Under the pieces are notes generated by a model. The model worked only from the letters and a program-made list of their open reading frames with translations, was not told the origin of the DNA and searched no databases. The translations under genes and the position numbers were made by a program. 5,241 bases of DNA. Source: Micromonosporaceae bacterium. Lineage in GTDB: Bacteria; Actinomycetota; Actinomycetes; Mycobacteriales; Micromonosporaceae. The stretch is from contig JADGGF010000333.1 of assembly GCA_019690055.1 (NCBI GenBank), positions 1-5,241 on the forward strand. The letters are read 5' to 3'. Below are positions 4,860 to 5,241 of the stretch, in pieces (position 1 is the stretch's first letter; every line of letters begins with the position of its first letter).

Positions 4860-5241
4860 ATCGAGCTGTGCCGGCCGATGGCGAACTGGGCACCGATCAG
4901 CCCGTGCAACTCCGTCAGACCGCGGGCACACGCCGCCCGGGTCGCCGGATCCATCTTCGCCAGCAGCCGCGACAGCTCCGTGCGCCGGCGGGCGATCACC
5001 TTGCGCACGAGCGCCCGCCCCTTGCGGGTGAGGTCCAGCGTCACGATGCTGCGGTTGCCCGGATCCGAGCCGCGCACCACGTGGCCGGAGGCCACGAGCC
5101 GATCGGCCAACCGGGTCACCGACGATCCGACCAGCCCGAGCGCGTCGGCAACCTGGGTCGACGGCAGGCATCCCCGCTCGTGCAGAACGAGCAGCAGCCG
5201 GAACTGCGGCAGTGACACCTGCCCGCCGAGAGCGGACAGGC
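4850..5241 (-). CDS. MarR family transcriptional regulator (partial, N-terminus beyond window)
   Basis: The C-terminal 130 residues of a MarR regulator; the frame stays open through position 5241. The visible part starts LSALGGQVSLPQFRLLLVL, which is the usual helix before the winged helix-turn-helix. It continues with the HTH (STQVADALGLVGSSVTRLADRL in two helices), the wing (GSDPGNRSIVTLDLT) and the C-terminal dimerisation helices. The wing carries DPGNRS where the family commonly has D-x-R-R, so one of the usual wing arginines is replaced. The GTG at 5218 is not a likely start because the family needs about 20-40 more residues upstream. The gene converges on the helical-protein operon and is separated from it by the terminator hairpin, so it is probably an independent unit; its targets lie outside the window. 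Confidence 0.88.
   Translation of the reverse strand, partial: LSALGGQVSLPQFRLLLVLHERGCLPSTQVADALGLVGSSVTRLADRLVASGHVVRGSDPGNRSIVTLDLTRKGRALVRKVIARRRTELSRLLAKMDPATRAACARGLTELHGLIGAQFAIGRHSSMPL

Noticed and set aside
4002..5171. 389-codon minus-strand frame spanning the helical-protein gene and part of the MarR gene
   Set aside because: It crosses two supported genes and the terminator hairpin, and its composition is low-complexity Gly/Arg/Asp-rich. It is a GC-rich shadow.

Overview
The window is high-GC DNA with tightly packed genes, GTG starts, TGATG/ATGA stop-start overlaps and protein families typical of Actinobacteria. These include an LdtMt2-type L,D-transpeptidase, a DUF2269-like membrane protein and a SufR-like cysteine-containing HTH regulator. 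It looks like an actinomycete chromosome (Pseudonocardiales/Micromonosporales-like), but the genus cannot be fixed from this sequence. I see no RNA gene, insertion sequence, CRISPR array or phage gene.

Layout. (1) Positions 2-818: a minus-strand two-gene operon (a 68-aa single-pass membrane protein, then a 4-TM DUF2269-like protein, overlapping by one base as TGATG) diverges from a plus-strand TetR regulator. The regulator appears to be read from a leaderless GTG. (2) Positions 1392-1638: an intergenic stretch with only weak repeats. (3) Positions 1639-2769: an exported L,D-transpeptidase with an Ig-like domain and a YkuD catalytic domain. It ends 10 bp from the stop of a convergent gene. (4) Positions 2780-4709: a divergent module. 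A minus-strand winged-helix regulator with a SufR-like cysteine set faces a plus-strand operon. The operon encodes a small DoxX-like 4-TM protein and, through an ATGA overlap, an exported all-helical protein whose body looks like three copies of one helical hairpin. (5) Positions 4710-4849: a convergent intergenic region with a strong 13-bp hairpin. (6) Positions 4850 to the window end: a MarR regulator on the minus strand, with its N-terminus outside the window.

The most interesting part is the 3467-3561 divergent control region with the genes it controls. A 28-bp dyad with 10-bp arms (9 of 10 pairs) lies over the -35/-10 of the DoxX operon. Two further copies of the same TTCTWA half-site flank it with equal 18-bp gaps. 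The simplest reading is a redox- or Fe-S-responsive repressor that governs its own gene and a membrane/extracytoplasmic pair of unknown biochemical function. The TetR-DUF2269 block and the MarR gene are separate regulatory units, so three different regulator families lie within 5.2 kb around cell-envelope genes.
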